Positions 44,651-53,753 of a stretch of 64,000 nt of DNA are shown here, in pieces. A program made the position numbers and the translations under genes. Source of the DNA: SHZI01 sp963802215 (GTDB lineage: Bacteria > Pseudomonadota > Gammaproteobacteria > Steroidobacterales > GCA-2729495). The DNA lies in assembly GCA_963802215.1 (NCBI GenBank), contig CAWDHQ010000001.1, forward strand, positions 2,170,001-2,234,000. Direction: 5' to 3'. Each line of letters opens with the position of its first letter. The stretch's first letter is position 1. A model generated the notes under the pieces. That model was not told the DNA's origin and ran no database searches. It saw only the letters and a list, made by a program, of their open reading frames with translations.

Positions 44651-45169
44651 TCACTCCTTGCGGGGCGCGGCCCCGAGTTCCTCGAGAAACAGGCGAAACA
44701 GCCGGCACAGGCCGGGCAGGTCCGCCACCAGCCGGTGATCGTCCGGCACCAGCACCACGCGCGCGCCGCAGAGGGCACCGTAGCGCGTGCTGCCGGACCA
44801 GGGAAGCACGTCGTCCTGCCACCCGTGCACGATGGTGACGCGGCAGGCGGGCGGCGGCGGCACCGGGATCGCCTCGTAGCCCGGCACGTAGAGCGCCGGC
44901 GCCATCAGGAACAGGCCGGCCGCGCCCGCCTCGCTCGCGGCTGCGAGCGCCACATAGCCGCCCATGCTGCTGCCCACGAGGATGGCAGGCGCAGGCTGGG
45001 CCCGGCACCAGTCGACCAGCTTGCGCGCCCGGGCCTGCGGATCGGCCATGCCCTGGTAGTCGAGGGACTCGACGGCGTTCCCCGTCTCGCGCGCGACCTC
45101 GGCGAGCGCGCGGATCTTCGTGCCCCAGGGACCGCTCTCCTGGCCGTGGGAAAAGCACACGACGGTCAC
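44651..45169 (-). CDS. YqiA/alpha-beta hydrolase-like protein
   Basis: About 172 residues, a small alpha/beta hydrolase: VVCFSHGQESGPWG near the N-terminus, nucleophile elbow GSSMGGY near 71, VTIVHGWQDDVLPW near 113 (acid) and DDHRL near 141 (histidine). Resembles small RBBP9/YqiA-type esterases. GTG 45169 overlaps the stop of the ATL gene (GTGA), so it is coupled to it. Confidence 0.82.
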   Translation of the reverse strand: MTVVCFSHGQESGPWGTKIRALAEVARETGNAVESLDYQGMADPQARARKLVDWCRAQPAPAILVGSSMGGYVALAAASEAGAAGLFLMAPALYVPGYEAIPVPPPPACRVTIVHGWQDDVLPWSGSTRYGALCGARVVLVPDDHRLVADLPGLCRLFRLFLEELGAAPRKE

Positions 45170-45489
45170 GGCGGCCCCCAGATGAGTTCGTCGAGATCCG
45201 GCGCCCACTGAAAGTCCGGCAACCTCACCCGCCCGTTATCCACCACCACTCCCTCGGCCCGCAGCTTGCTGACCTGGGTGCGGTAGCCGGCCGAGCCCCT
45301 GGCCAGGGCGATTCGCCCGCCGGCGGCGATGACCCGGTACCAGGGCAGGTTCAGCGAGGCCGGCGCGTGGCCGAGGGCCCGGCCGACCCGGCGCGCCCCG
45401 CGTGGCAGGCCGGCCAGCCTGGCGACCTCGCCGTACGTGGACACGCGGCCCGCAGGAATGGCGGCGACGACGCGCCAGATGGCTTCCAT
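45166..45489 (-). CDS. alkyltransferase-like protein (ATL)
   Basis: A 107-residue MGMT-like protein that recognises O6-alkylguanine but cannot transfer the alkyl group: the catalytic PCHRV motif is PWYRVI here, with Trp50 in place of Cys. The helix-turn-helix region (VARLAGLPRGARRVGRALGHAP) with the arginine finger is intact. ATLs flag alkylated bases for nucleotide excision repair. Similar to E. coli YbaZ. ATG 45489 chosen; GTG 45522 is possible. Confidence 0.9.
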   Translation of the reverse strand: MEAIWRVVAAIPAGRVSTYGEVARLAGLPRGARRVGRALGHAPASLNLPWYRVIAAGGRIALARGSAGYRTQVSKLRAEGVVVDNGRVRLPDFQWAPDLDELIWGPP

Positions 45490-45536
45490 CGCCGCCTTGC
45501 CGTCCACGTTCTGCACGTCCGGCGCTGCTCCGGTTG

Positions 45537-46519
45537 TCAGGGCTTGAGGATCGTCGCACCGGTGGTCCGGCGCCCTTCCAGGTCCTGGTGGGCCCGGGCC
45601 GCGTCGCGGAGCGGGTAGCGCTGGCCGATGACGATGCGGACCGCGCCCTGGCCGATCACGTCGAAGAGCTCGCCGGTGCCCGCCTCCAGGTCGGCGCGCG
45701 TGGCAATGAAATCGAATAGGGACGGGCGGGTCAGGTGCAGGGAACCGCGTTTCGCGAGTTCCACGGGGAAAAAGGCTCGACCGGGCCGGAGGCGTTGCCG
45801 AAGCTGACCATCGTGCCGTGCCGGCGCAGGCAATCCAGCGACTGGAAGAACGTGTCCCGCCCCACGGAGTCGTACACGACGGCAACGCCACCGCCCGAGA
45901 GGTCGCGTACCCTACTGACGAAGTCCGGGTCGCCGGACAGCACGGTCTCCGCGCACCCGTGTTTGCGGGCGAGGGCAGCCTTTTCAGCCGAGCCCGCAAC
46001 GCCGATCACCCGGGCGCCCAGGGCGACGGCCCACTGGCTGAGCAACGTGCCGGTGCCGCCGGCCGCGGCGTACAGCAGCAGGGTGTCGCCGGCCTGCACG
46101 CGGTAGCTGCGCCGGAGCAGGTACCAGGCCGTCAGGCCCTTCAGCATCACCGACGCCGCCACCTCTTCCGTGATGCCGGCCGGCAGCTTCACGAGCCGCT
46201 CCCCCGGCCAGTTGCGGTGGCCCGCGTAGGCGCCGGGCGGGAGGCCCGTGTAGGCCACCCGGTCGCCAACGCCGATGCCGCTGACGCCGGGCCCAAGCGC
46301 CTCGACCACGCCGGCTGCCTCGGCGCCGATCACCGCCGGCAGCGTCAGCGGATACAGCCCCGAGCGGTGGTAGGTGTCGATGAAGTTCAGGCCGATGGCA
46401 GTCTGGCGGATCGTCACTTCGCCGGCCGCGGGGGGCGGGAGCGGAATCTCCTCCCATTGCAGGACCTCGGGGCCGCCGAAGCGGTGGATGCGGATCGCCG
46501 GGGTCAATGCATTCTCCAT
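45537..46519 (-). pseudogene. quinone oxidoreductase (Qor family), frameshifted
   Basis: NADPH:quinone oxidoreductase of the zinc-independent MDR family: IGLNFIDTYHRSGLYPLTLPAVIGAEAAG, then the NADPH-binding YAAAGGTGTLLSQWAVALGARVIG near 145. At 45765-45773 (TTTTTCCCC on the minus strand) the frame is lost and stops at 45731. The expected C-terminus, VELAKRGSLHLTRPSLFDFIATRADLEAG to TILKP, continues in another frame to 45537. One missing base in the homopolymer run explains it: either a true mutation or a sequencing/assembly error. If intact it would be about 327 residues. Confidence 0.85.
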
Positions 46520-46527
46520 GGGGTCAG

Positions 46528-46533
46528 TATAAT
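46528..46533 (+). promoter_or_regulatory. -10 box TATAAT, 6 nt before the oxidoreductase ATG
   Basis: A perfect TATAAT ends 6 nt before ATG 46540. Transcription would start at the start codon. The -35 region (near 46505) is weak. Confidence 0.5.
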
Positions 46534-46539
46534 CCGCGC

Positions 46540-47769
46540 ATGCAGAACACTGTCGTGATTGCCGGTGCGGGACACGCCGCCGGCCAGACCATCGTATCGC
46601 TCCGCCAGGGCGGCTTCGCCGGCCGCATCGTCCTGGTGGGCGAAGAGCCCTACCTGCCCTATCAGCGCCCGCCCCTGTCGAAGAAGTTCCTGGCCGGTGA
46701 AGTGGACGTTTCCCGGCTGCTGCTTCGGCAGGAGAAGTTCTACGAAGACCATGCGGTCGACGTGCTCCTCAGCACCCGCGTGACGTGCATCGAGCCGGCA
46801 TTGCGCACCGCCACGCTCTCCACGGGCGACCGCCTCGGCTACGACAAGCTGGTGCTGGCGACGGGCAGCCGGGTCCGCGAGGTCAGCCTCCCGGGCAGCC
46901 GCCTGCCCGGCGTGCACTACCTGCGCACCATTCAGGACGTAGACCGCATCCGCGATCATTTCCATCCCGGCGCGTCCCTCGTGATCATCGGCGCCGGCTA
47001 TATCGGCCTCGAGGTCGCGGCCGTCGCCGTCACCCACGGCCTCAAGGTCACGGTGGTGGAGCTGGCGAACCAGGTCATGGCCCGCGTGGAGGCCCCACTC
47101 CTGTCGGAGTTCATGACGAGGGTCCACCAGGAAGCGGGCGTGGAGATCCGGTGCAACACCGGCGTCCACTCCTTCGCCGGCGATACCCGACTCCGGGGGG
47201 TGGTCGGCAGCGACGGCGTGGAGATCCCCGCGGACCTCGCCATCGTGGGCATCGGCATCCTGCCCAACGTGGAGCTGGCGGCGGAAGCCGGCATCGTCTG
47301 CGACAACGGCATCGCGGTGGACGAGTACTGCCGCACCAGCGATCCCGATGTGCTTGCCGTGGGGGATTGCACCAATCACCCGAATCCGCTGCTGGGGAGA
47401 CGGCTGCGGCTGGAGTCCGTGCACAACGCCCAGGAGCAGGCCAAGACCGCGGCCGGCACGATCCTGGGCCGCCTCGAGCCCTATGCCCAGATTCCCTGGT
47501 TCTGGTCCGACCAGTACGACCTCAAGCTGCAGATCGTGGGCATCACGTCCCGGTCGGAACAGGCGGTGATTCGCGGCGACCCGGAGTCCCGGTCGTTCGC
47601 GCTCTTCTTCCTTGACGACGGGCGCCTGACATCCGTCTACGCGGTCAACCACCCGCGAGAGTTCATGCTCTCGAAGAAACTGATCGCGCTGAATGCACGG
47701 CCCGACCCCGCGCTGTTGCGCGACACCACCGTCCCCTTCAAGGAAATCGCCGAGGCGCTCGAGCGCTAA
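46540..47769 (+). CDS. FAD-dependent ferredoxin/rubredoxin reductase-type protein
   Basis: A 409-residue flavoprotein of the putidaredoxin/rubredoxin reductase family. FAD-binding VIAGAGHAAGQTIVSLRQ at 6-23, PYLPYQRPPLSKKFL near 44, NAD(P)H-binding IIGAGYIGLEVAAVA near 149, and the FAD-contact VLAVGDCTNHPNP near 272. Such enzymes move electrons from NAD(P)H to a [2Fe-2S] ferredoxin or rubredoxin; no ferredoxin or P450 gene is adjacent. Divergent from the Qor gene; its TAA overlaps the TAG of the convergent gene. Confidence 0.88.
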   Translation: MQNTVVIAGAGHAAGQTIVSLRQGGFAGRIVLVGEEPYLPYQRPPLSKKFLAGEVDVSRLLLRQEKFYEDHAVDVLLSTRVTCIEPALRTATLSTGDRLGYDKLVLATGSRVREVSLPGSRLPGVHYLRTIQDVDRIRDHFHPGASLVIIGAGYIGLEVAAVAVTHGLKVTVVELANQVMARVEAPLLSEFMTRVHQEAGVEIRCNTGVHSFAGDTRLRGVVGSDGVEIPADLAIVGIGILPNVELAAEAGIVCDNGIAVDEYCRTSDPDVLAVGDCTNHPNPLLGRRLRLESVHNAQEQAKTAAGTILGRLEPYAQIPWFWSDQYDLKLQIVGITSRSEQAVIRGDPESRSFALFFLDDGRLTSVYAVNHPREFMLSKKLIALNARPDPALLRDTTVPFKEIAEALER

Positions 47770-48440
47770 CGGGTCGCGACGGGCGGAGGATTCGCCTTGA
47801 TGGCTATGGCCCAGTCGGGCTCTGGCCGGTCCGAGCCCGGCGGGGCGAGATACAGCAGTTCCCGGATTTCCCCGGTGAAGCCGGCGTAACGTCCCGAGGC
47901 GCCGGTCACCCCCGCCGGATCCCCGGGGGGGGGCGGGGCAGTCACGGCGTAGGACGGCGCCATCATCTCCCGGTCACCGCCGACGAGCTGGGCGAAGAAC
48001 GCATCCCGGGCCACCACCCAGTAATTGCTGCGGGCATTGGCAAAGACGCTCCCTTCACCCGGCCAGAAGATGCTCCAGTGATCAACGGTGCCCAGTTGCG
48101 CCCGCCACAGGGAGTTGTCATCGGCGATGGCAGACACTTTCACGGCCAGCGCCGCGGGCGTGCCCTCGCCAGCCGGCAGCACGACGATGCCGATGCGGAC
48201 GTTCGACAAGGCCGGGTCCATCAGGGCCACGTCCCGGTTGCGCCGGCCGACGCCGAGAAGGTCGGCCACGCCGCCCTCGCTGCCCCGGTATTCGTCCCAG
48301 CGATAGGCCTTGAAGGGCGACAGGTCCGCGGGCAGCGGCGGCAGGCCCCGGAACCATGCCAGCGGATTGCCCAGCAGGAGGGAGGCACCGGCCAGGACGC
48401 CCAGGACCAGTCCGAGTACCACGATGAGCGCGCGCGCCAT
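47766..48440 (-). CDS. membrane-anchored protein, unknown
   Basis: A 224-residue protein with one N-terminal membrane helix (ALIVVLGLVLGVLAGASLLLG) and a probably periplasmic body: LVGDREM-like and FWPGEGSVFANARSNYW segments. I do not recognise it. ATG 48440 shares a base with the TGA of the upstream gene (TGATG). It and its upstream neighbour look like a two-gene unit of envelope proteins. Confidence 0.7.
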   Translation of the reverse strand: MARALIVVLGLVLGVLAGASLLLGNPLAWFRGLPPLPADLSPFKAYRWDEYRGSEGGVADLLGVGRRNRDVALMDPALSNVRIGIVVLPAGEGTPAALAVKVSAIADDNSLWRAQLGTVDHWSIFWPGEGSVFANARSNYWVVARDAFFAQLVGGDREMMAPSYAVTAPPPPGDPAGVTGASGRYAGFTGEIRELLYLAPPGSDRPEPDWAIAIKANPPPVATR

Positions 48441-49141
48441 CAGTTGTCCCCGACGGTGATGGTGGAGAGCAGTATCCGGCCCCGGGTGCTGCCGTCGGCG
48501 TTCACCTCTTCCAGGTCCCAGGTCTCGGTAAAGCTGCCGCGGAGACCGGCAAACTCGCTGGTGCCACGCAGCACCTTCCCCGTCGTCGCCGGCCCGTCGC
48601 CCTCCGGGGCTGGCGCCGTGATCCGGACACGCGGGCGGTCGGTCCAGGACGCCGCGGCCTGCGCCGGAGCCAGGGCCACGCTGCCCTCGGCGGCGATGCT
48701 GCCGCGGACAGTGGTGTCCTGCACGTCGCTCTGGGCGAGGAACAGCGCGCCGCGGCTGGGAATCACCAGCAGCCAGTTGGTCGCAGACCGGTCTGCGTCG
48801 GCGATGGCCCCGCCCGTTCCGGCCAGCCGGCCGGCCACACCGATGACGTTGTCCTCCGCGTCGCGAAGGCGAAAGAGTTCCGCGCTGACGCGTCGCCCGG
48901 CACTGTCTTCCAGCACGGCGGCGCCGACCGCAGCCGTGGCGGGCAGCCCGGCCCCCTTCTCGCCGGGCCGCGCGATGCGGTCTTCGGGCCAGTGAATGAC
49001 GAATTCCTCCTGGCGCCCGCCGTCGGTCGGGACACTGGTGATGGAGCGATAGCGGACATGCTGGGGCAGGGGCCAGAGTGTGGCCGCAACGGCGACTGCC
49101 AGGAGACCCGCGAAGAACGCGACGACGAACAGCCGTTTCAT
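48440..49141 (-). CDS. membrane-anchored or exported protein, unknown
   Basis: A 233-residue protein with an N-terminal hydrophobic segment (LFVVAFFAGLLAVAVAATLW) and a beta-rich remainder, ending SFTETWDLEEVNADGSTRGRILLSTITVGDN. Coupled to the downstream gene (TGATG). No family recognised. Confidence 0.7.
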   Translation of the reverse strand: MKRLFVVAFFAGLLAVAVAATLWPLPQHVRYRSITSVPTDGGRQEEFVIHWPEDRIARPGEKGAGLPATAAVGAAVLEDSAGRRVSAELFRLRDAEDNVIGVAGRLAGTGGAIADADRSATNWLLVIPSRGALFLAQSDVQDTTVRGSIAAEGSVALAPAQAAASWTDRPRVRITAPAPEGDGPATTGKVLRGTSEFAGLRGSFTETWDLEEVNADGSTRGRILLSTITVGDN

Positions 49142-49197
49142 GATCGGGCCCCACCCGCTGGCCGGCAGTGCCGCAGAGTGTAAACGCTCATGGCAAC

Positions 49198-50763
49198 CTA
49201 GGCGAGGTAACGCGCGAGGTAGTCGTCGAAGGGAAGGGCATCCGCCGCCTCGATCTCGGCCTGCTTCACAAGGGAGCGTTCGGCCTCGGTCTCCAGCAAT
49301 TCCCGATGCTGGTTCAGGTCAGGGGCCAGGGAGCGGAAGTAGTCCCGGGTTCGCCCCGCGAGTTCCAGGCCGTAGGCAGCCAGTGACTTTCCCTCCGTAC
49401 GGAGTTCCCGCAGGATGGCCGCCGAGGGCGTGCGTTCCGGGTCGTCGACGGCCTGCAGCTGGTAGCGGATTGCCTCCACGTGGCCCTGCTGCTCGCCCGG
49501 ATCGATGAGCCGGGCAACCTGGACCATGTCATTGCAGATACTGGCAGCCCACTCCCTCAGGAGCACGCTCTCGTTTCCCCGGACCAGTTCAAGGCCGGGC
49601 TCCCGACCCCGCCGCGCCACCAGGCCGTGGTTGCGGTCGATGCGCTCCTGCTCCTCCGCGGATACCGGCGGGCTCGACTGCAAGAGGCAATAGATCAGGA
49701 ACACCTCGAGGAAGCGGAGCTGGCGCTGATTGATGCCGACGGGATCCCACGGACTGATGTCCAGGGCCCGGAGCTCGATGTACTGGACACCACCGCGCCG
49801 AAGCGCGGCCGTTGGCCTCTCGCCAGGGCGCGTGACGCGCTTCGGCCGGATGGTGCTGTAGAACTCGTTCTCGATCTGCAGCTGGTTTGCGTTGAGTTGC
49901 CGGTACTCGCCGGCCACCTTCACGCCAATACGCTCGAACTCGGGCCGCGGCGCGTGGGTGGCCTGGTAGAGGTCCCGCACGTATTCCTCGAGGCTGTTGG
50001 CCGAGACAACCAGGGTGGCCTGGGCACTGTTGCGATAGCCGAGGTCGCTCATGCGCAACGAGGTTGCCCAGGGCCCGTACAGCGTGCCCGCGTCGAGTTC
50101 CTCCAGGGCGGTGGGCCCACGGCCGCGAACGAAGCTCTTGCACAGCGCGGGCGAGGCACCGAACAGGTACAGCAGCAGCCAGTCGAGCCGGCGAACGTTG
50201 CGCACGGCCCCCAGGTAAGTCGCCGACCGGAAGGCCTGCAGGTCTCCGCTCTGCCCTTCCAGCTCCTGGTAGAGGGGCCAGAACGCATCCGGCAGGGAGT
50301 AGTTGTAGTGAATGCCCGCAATGGCCTGCATGATCCGGCCGTACCGGTGGCCGAGCCCCAGGCGGTAGATCGTCTTCATCCGACCGATGTTGGACGATCC
50401 GTACCGGGCGAGGGGTACATCGTCGTCACTGCTGATGGAGCACGGCATGCTGAGCGGCCAGAGCAGCTCGTCGCCAATGCGCTCCATCACGAACTGATGA
50501 ACGTCGCAGAGAAACTGGATCGTCTCCCAGTTGGTCAGCTGTGGCGGCGTGACGAATTCAAGCAGTGCCTCGGAGTAGTCGGTGGTGATGTACTCGTTGG
50601 TGAGCGCGGAGCCGAGTGCCCGCGGATGAGGGGTGCCTGCGAGCTGGCCCGCCGGCGTAATGCGCAGGCACTCCCGTTCGACGCCCCGCTGGCCGCCCCG
50701 CACGAGGCCGGCCATCTCGGGTGCCGAGAGGCGCTTCAGTCGGGCTTCCAGCAGCTGGCCCAA
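49198..50763 (-). CDS. gshA: glutamate-cysteine ligase
   Basis: First enzyme of glutathione synthesis, about 521 residues as in the E. coli-type GshA family. Motifs: RGGQRGVERECLRITPAG near residue 22, LTNEYITTDYSEALLEFVTPP near 50, SMPCSIS near 103 and YIELRALDISPWDPVGI near 325. TTG 50763 gives the family length and has AGGA 8 nt upstream; GTG 50823 would add 20 residues unlike the family start. Confidence 0.95.
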   Translation of the reverse strand: MGQLLEARLKRLSAPEMAGLVRGGQRGVERECLRITPAGQLAGTPHPRALGSALTNEYITTDYSEALLEFVTPPQLTNWETIQFLCDVHQFVMERIGDELLWPLSMPCSISSDDDVPLARYGSSNIGRMKTIYRLGLGHRYGRIMQAIAGIHYNYSLPDAFWPLYQELEGQSGDLQAFRSATYLGAVRNVRRLDWLLLYLFGASPALCKSFVRGRGPTALEELDAGTLYGPWATSLRMSDLGYRNSAQATLVVSANSLEEYVRDLYQATHAPRPEFERIGVKVAGEYRQLNANQLQIENEFYSTIRPKRVTRPGERPTAALRRGGVQYIELRALDISPWDPVGINQRQLRFLEVFLIYCLLQSSPPVSAEEQERIDRNHGLVARRGREPGLELVRGNESVLLREWAASICNDMVQVARLIDPGEQQGHVEAIRYQLQAVDDPERTPSAAILRELRTEGKSLAAYGLELAGRTRDYFRSLAPDLNQHRELLETEAERSLVKQAEIEAADALPFDDYLARYLA

Positions 50764-50921
50764 GGGTGGAGTCCTGGATTGGCGGGGTGGGCAGATTACA
50801 CGGTATCGCGAAGCTGGCGACACTGTCCGGCGGGCCCTCGGCGTGACACGCCCGGCAGGTGGAACCCTCGGGCTGCGGGCGGGTCGAATTCAGCGTGAAC
50901 CGCCATGCTATAAGAACAGGC

Positions 50922-51329
50922 ATGTCCTCCGCCGGCAGCCGTGCCCGCCCTTCGGACCGACGCCTGATCGCCGCGGCCCTGGGCCTGCTGCTCTTCGCGA
51001 CCACGCCGGCGCTCGCCTTCCGCTGCGGCAACAAGATCGTGAGCGAGGGCGACCACTACTCGAAGGTGCTCAAGTACTGCGGTGAGCCTGTCGGGGTCCA
51101 GGAACGGGTCATCTATCGGGAAGGCATCACGCGCCCGCGCTTCCGGGTCGAGGGCCCCAACGGCTTGCGGTACGACCCGGAAGTCCTGCAGTACGACCGT
51201 TCCTACGTGGAGGTCCTGGTCGAGGAGTGGACCTACAACTTCGGCCCCCGTCGGCTCATGCAGCTCGTGCGCTTCGAGAACGGCTTCGTGACCGAGGTCG
51301 ACCGGCTGGGCTACGGCTACAGGGAGTAG
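50922..51329 (+). CDS. DUF2845 exported protein
   Basis: A 135-residue protein: signal peptide (RRLIAAALGLLLFATTPALA), then a DUF2845 domain: FRCGNKIVSEGDHYSKVLKYCGEPVGV with two cysteines, and EEWTYNFGPRRLMQLVRFENG at the end. Periplasmic; function unknown. ATG 50922 chosen over an upstream GTG because it begins the signal peptide. The TAG stop lies in a 16-bp REP palindrome. Confidence 0.9.
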   Translation: MSSAGSRARPSDRRLIAAALGLLLFATTPALAFRCGNKIVSEGDHYSKVLKYCGEPVGVQERVIYREGITRPRFRVEGPNGLRYDPEVLQYDRSYVEVLVEEWTYNFGPRRLMQLVRFENGFVTEVDRLGYGYRE

Positions 51330-51341
51330 GAGCGCTCCTAC
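51326..51341. repeat. minimal REP palindrome at convergent stops
   Basis: GTAGGAGCGCTCCTAC, 16-bp perfect palindrome. Its two TAGs are the stop codons of the two convergent genes (51327-51329 plus strand; 51338-51340 minus strand). Confidence 0.88.
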
Positions 51342-52330
51342 TTCAGGAATTGCCGCACCAGGTAGTCATCGGACCAGGTGCGCAGGCTGTAGTCGAGCAG
51401 GAACCCGCAATGGCCGCCCCATCGGGAGTGGTCGATGGTGAGGGCGGGAGTTCGGGCGAGGCGGGCCGCAGAGCCGGCGGGAATGACGGGATCGTCGTTG
51501 GCCAGCAGGATGGACGCCGGCACGCTGAGCCGGGCCAGACGCTCGCCGGTGATCGCGTAACCCCGGAGGTAGCTGACGAGATCGGGGAACTCCGTGTAGC
51601 GCGTGACGAAGAACTCCGTCATGTCCCGTAACGAGCGGAATCGGCTGAGCGGGCCAAAATCGTAGTCGTCGGGAAATGCCCGGGCCTTGCGCTCGAGGGA
51701 GCGGCGCCACTTGCTCAGAAAGTACTGGCGGTAGATCACCGACCCGGAGTCCAGCGCCTCCATGGTCTCTTCCGGGTCCAGCACCGGGCAGATGGCGACG
51801 ACCCGGGCAAGGCCGAGGGCGGGACCCTCGGCGGACGCAATGCGCAGGGCAAAGTTGCCGCCGAGGGAATAGCCGCCCAGGTACAGGGGCTCGCCGGAGA
51901 AGGTGTCGCGCACCCAGCGTACGGCGTCCAGCATTTCATCCAGGCGGCAGGAGTGAAAGATGCCGCGATTCAGGTGCTGGGAATCGCCGTGGTCACGCAT
52001 GTTGATGCGCAGGATCCGGAAGCCCTCCCGCCACAACCGGTCGGCACCCGAGACCACGTGGAGCGAGCGGGAGCTGCCTTCCCAGCCGTGCAGCAGGATG
52101 GCGACGCGGCCATTCGGCGCGCGGGGCGGTGTGTGCTGAGCCGTCAGCCGCACGCCATCCCTGCACTCGATGACCAGGTCCTCGGTCTCCGCGAGCAGGC
52201 CGTCGGCATTCCCCAGGACCATCTTGCGGCGCCAGCCGCTGTTTGCCAGCGCCGCCTGGACGTCAGCGTGCCGCAGCAGCCGCGGCGGGGTGAAACCGGT
52301 TGGCGTCATGAGGAGCTGCTTCGCCGTCAC
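51338..52330 (-). CDS. YheT-like alpha/beta hydrolase
   Basis: A 330-residue alpha/beta hydrolase of the YheT/EMB8 group: RVAILLHGWEGSSRSLHVVSGADRL, the INMRDHGDS motif near 121, nucleophile elbow GGYSLGGNFAL near 161, acid in ANDDPVIP near 268 and histidine in RWGGHCGF near 295. Esterase-like with unknown substrate. GTG 52330 overlaps the stop of the response-regulator gene (GTGA), so translation is coupled. Confidence 0.88.
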   Translation of the reverse strand: MTAKQLLMTPTGFTPPRLLRHADVQAALANSGWRRKMVLGNADGLLAETEDLVIECRDGVRLTAQHTPPRAPNGRVAILLHGWEGSSRSLHVVSGADRLWREGFRILRINMRDHGDSQHLNRGIFHSCRLDEMLDAVRWVRDTFSGEPLYLGGYSLGGNFALRIASAEGPALGLARVVAICPVLDPEETMEALDSGSVIYRQYFLSKWRRSLERKARAFPDDYDFGPLSRFRSLRDMTEFFVTRYTEFPDLVSYLRGYAITGERLARLSVPASILLANDDPVIPAGSAARLARTPALTIDHSRWGGHCGFLLDYSLRTWSDDYLVRQFLK

Positions 52331-53652
52331 TCGGTCGCCGGTTTCGCGGCAAGCTTCACTTCGACCCGGTGGTTCTGCCGTGCGACCAGGTTCCACTCGC
52401 CCGCCGTCATGCCATCGGTCACCAGCGGATAGGGCACGAGGGGCCGGGAATTCCCGAGCGGCTCGATTTCCACCCGGATGGGACCGCCCGTCACGGCGAG
52501 CTCGGCCAGGTAGTTCGCAAAGGCCACGGACTGGCGTGCGGACTCCGTGCGTGCGTCGTCCGGGGCCAGCCCGATGCGCTCACAGCGGGAAAGCGGCAGG
52601 TCATCGGCGGCCATCGCCCATGATCCGTCTGCGGCGCGCCGCATGCAGAAGTCCCCGACATGGCTCTCGAGCCGCACGGTGCCGCGAAAATCCAGCGCCC
52701 TCAGGCGGTCGAGAACGCCGGTAAGCCTGGTGAGCCGCACGTCGTCGAAGGGCAGCGCGTCGGGCGGATAGCTGGCGCCCTGGTTCACGCTCCATTCGAG
52801 GGCAGCAGCCACGCCGGCCGACCCGGTCTCCGGCTTGCCGGGCTGCCCCTCCGCCGTCGCCCGGGCTGGACGGGCCGCCAGGGTGTTGGCTTCCACGACG
52901 TCGCCGGCGCGCAGGGCATTCAGCTCGGAGAGCAGGCCCATGTTCTGCCGGGTGACCGCCCGCCACTTCGCTTCCGAATCCAGGTGCAGCCAGACGAACG
53001 TCGCCGCCACGGCCGCGAGCGTCGCGATCAGGGCGCCGGCCGGCCAGAACGGCACGCGGCCCCCGGTCCGCCCCGGCTCGCCTGCCGGCGGGAGGCGCTC
53101 GACCAGGACGCGGCTCACCGTCGTCTCGAGGTCCGTACGCAGCGCACGATTGTGATCGGCCAGCATTTCCTGGAGCCAGCGGTGGAGATCGGACCAGTCG
53201 GCGGGCGCGTTGACCGACTCCACGCCGTAGAGCCCGGGCACGTCGCTCGCCCGCCTCGCCGGCAGGGGCGGCGCGTCGCCGGGAAGCAGGTGCAGGGAGC
53301 GGAGCACTTCCCGCACTTCGACGGGCTTGATCTGCTTGGGCAGGACGCCCACGGCGCCGAGTGCCCGGGCCTGCCCGACGTAGAGCTCCCCGGACTGGGA
53401 CGTGTACATCATGACGGGGATGGTGGCGGTCGCCGGGTTCTCCTTGATGGCCTTCACCGCCTGGAAGCCATCCATGCCCGGCATCATGTGATCCATGAAG
53501 ATCACGTCTGGCCGGTGGGCCGCGAGGTATTCGAGCGCAGCCTCGGCCGACTCCGCCGTCTCGACCCGGAGCTCGTGGTCCGCCAGCATGCGCCGGAGCC
53601 CCTCGCGGGCAGTCCGGGAATCGTCGACGATCAGCGCGCTTCTCTGGGCCAC
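52327..53652 (-). CDS. receiver domain - TM - OmpA-like domain fusion protein
   Basis: A 441-residue protein of unusual design. Residues 1-120 are a complete receiver domain: acidic pair Asp10/Asp11, phospho-acceptor Asp54 in FMDHMMPGMDG, T84 and K106. A linker leads to one membrane helix (about 205-228, PFWPAGALIATLAAVAATFVW). The C-terminal 140 residues, predicted periplasmic, resemble a degenerate OmpA/MotB peptidoglycan-binding domain (ESARQSVAFANYLAEL, EIEPLGNSRPLVPYP, RQNHRVEVKL). It may pass a phosphorylation signal to the envelope. Divergent from the EAL gene at 53754. Confidence 0.82.
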   Translation of the reverse strand: MAQRSALIVDDSRTAREGLRRMLADHELRVETAESAEAALEYLAAHRPDVIFMDHMMPGMDGFQAVKAIKENPATATIPVMMYTSQSGELYVGQARALGAVGVLPKQIKPVEVREVLRSLHLLPGDAPPLPARRASDVPGLYGVESVNAPADWSDLHRWLQEMLADHNRALRTDLETTVSRVLVERLPPAGEPGRTGGRVPFWPAGALIATLAAVAATFVWLHLDSEAKWRAVTRQNMGLLSELNALRAGDVVEANTLAARPARATAEGQPGKPETGSAGVAAALEWSVNQGASYPPDALPFDDVRLTRLTGVLDRLRALDFRGTVRLESHVGDFCMRRAADGSWAMAADDLPLSRCERIGLAPDDARTESARQSVAFANYLAELAVTGGPIRVEIEPLGNSRPLVPYPLVTDGMTAGEWNLVARQNHRVEVKLAAKPATE

Positions 53653-53753
53653 CCGGCCATTCTAAACCGCCCCCGTACCCCGGCGGACGTGCACACGCCC
53701 ACAGTTGGCGGAAGCCCGCTATGCTAGGGGCCTTCGAGGGCCGAAAAGCAATA

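Noticed and set aside
45731..45833. Programmed frameshift producing full-length quinone oxidoreductase
   Set aside because: TTTTTCCCC is a slippery-looking run, but there is no stimulatory structure or Shine-Dalgarno evident, and this enzyme family is not known to use recoding.
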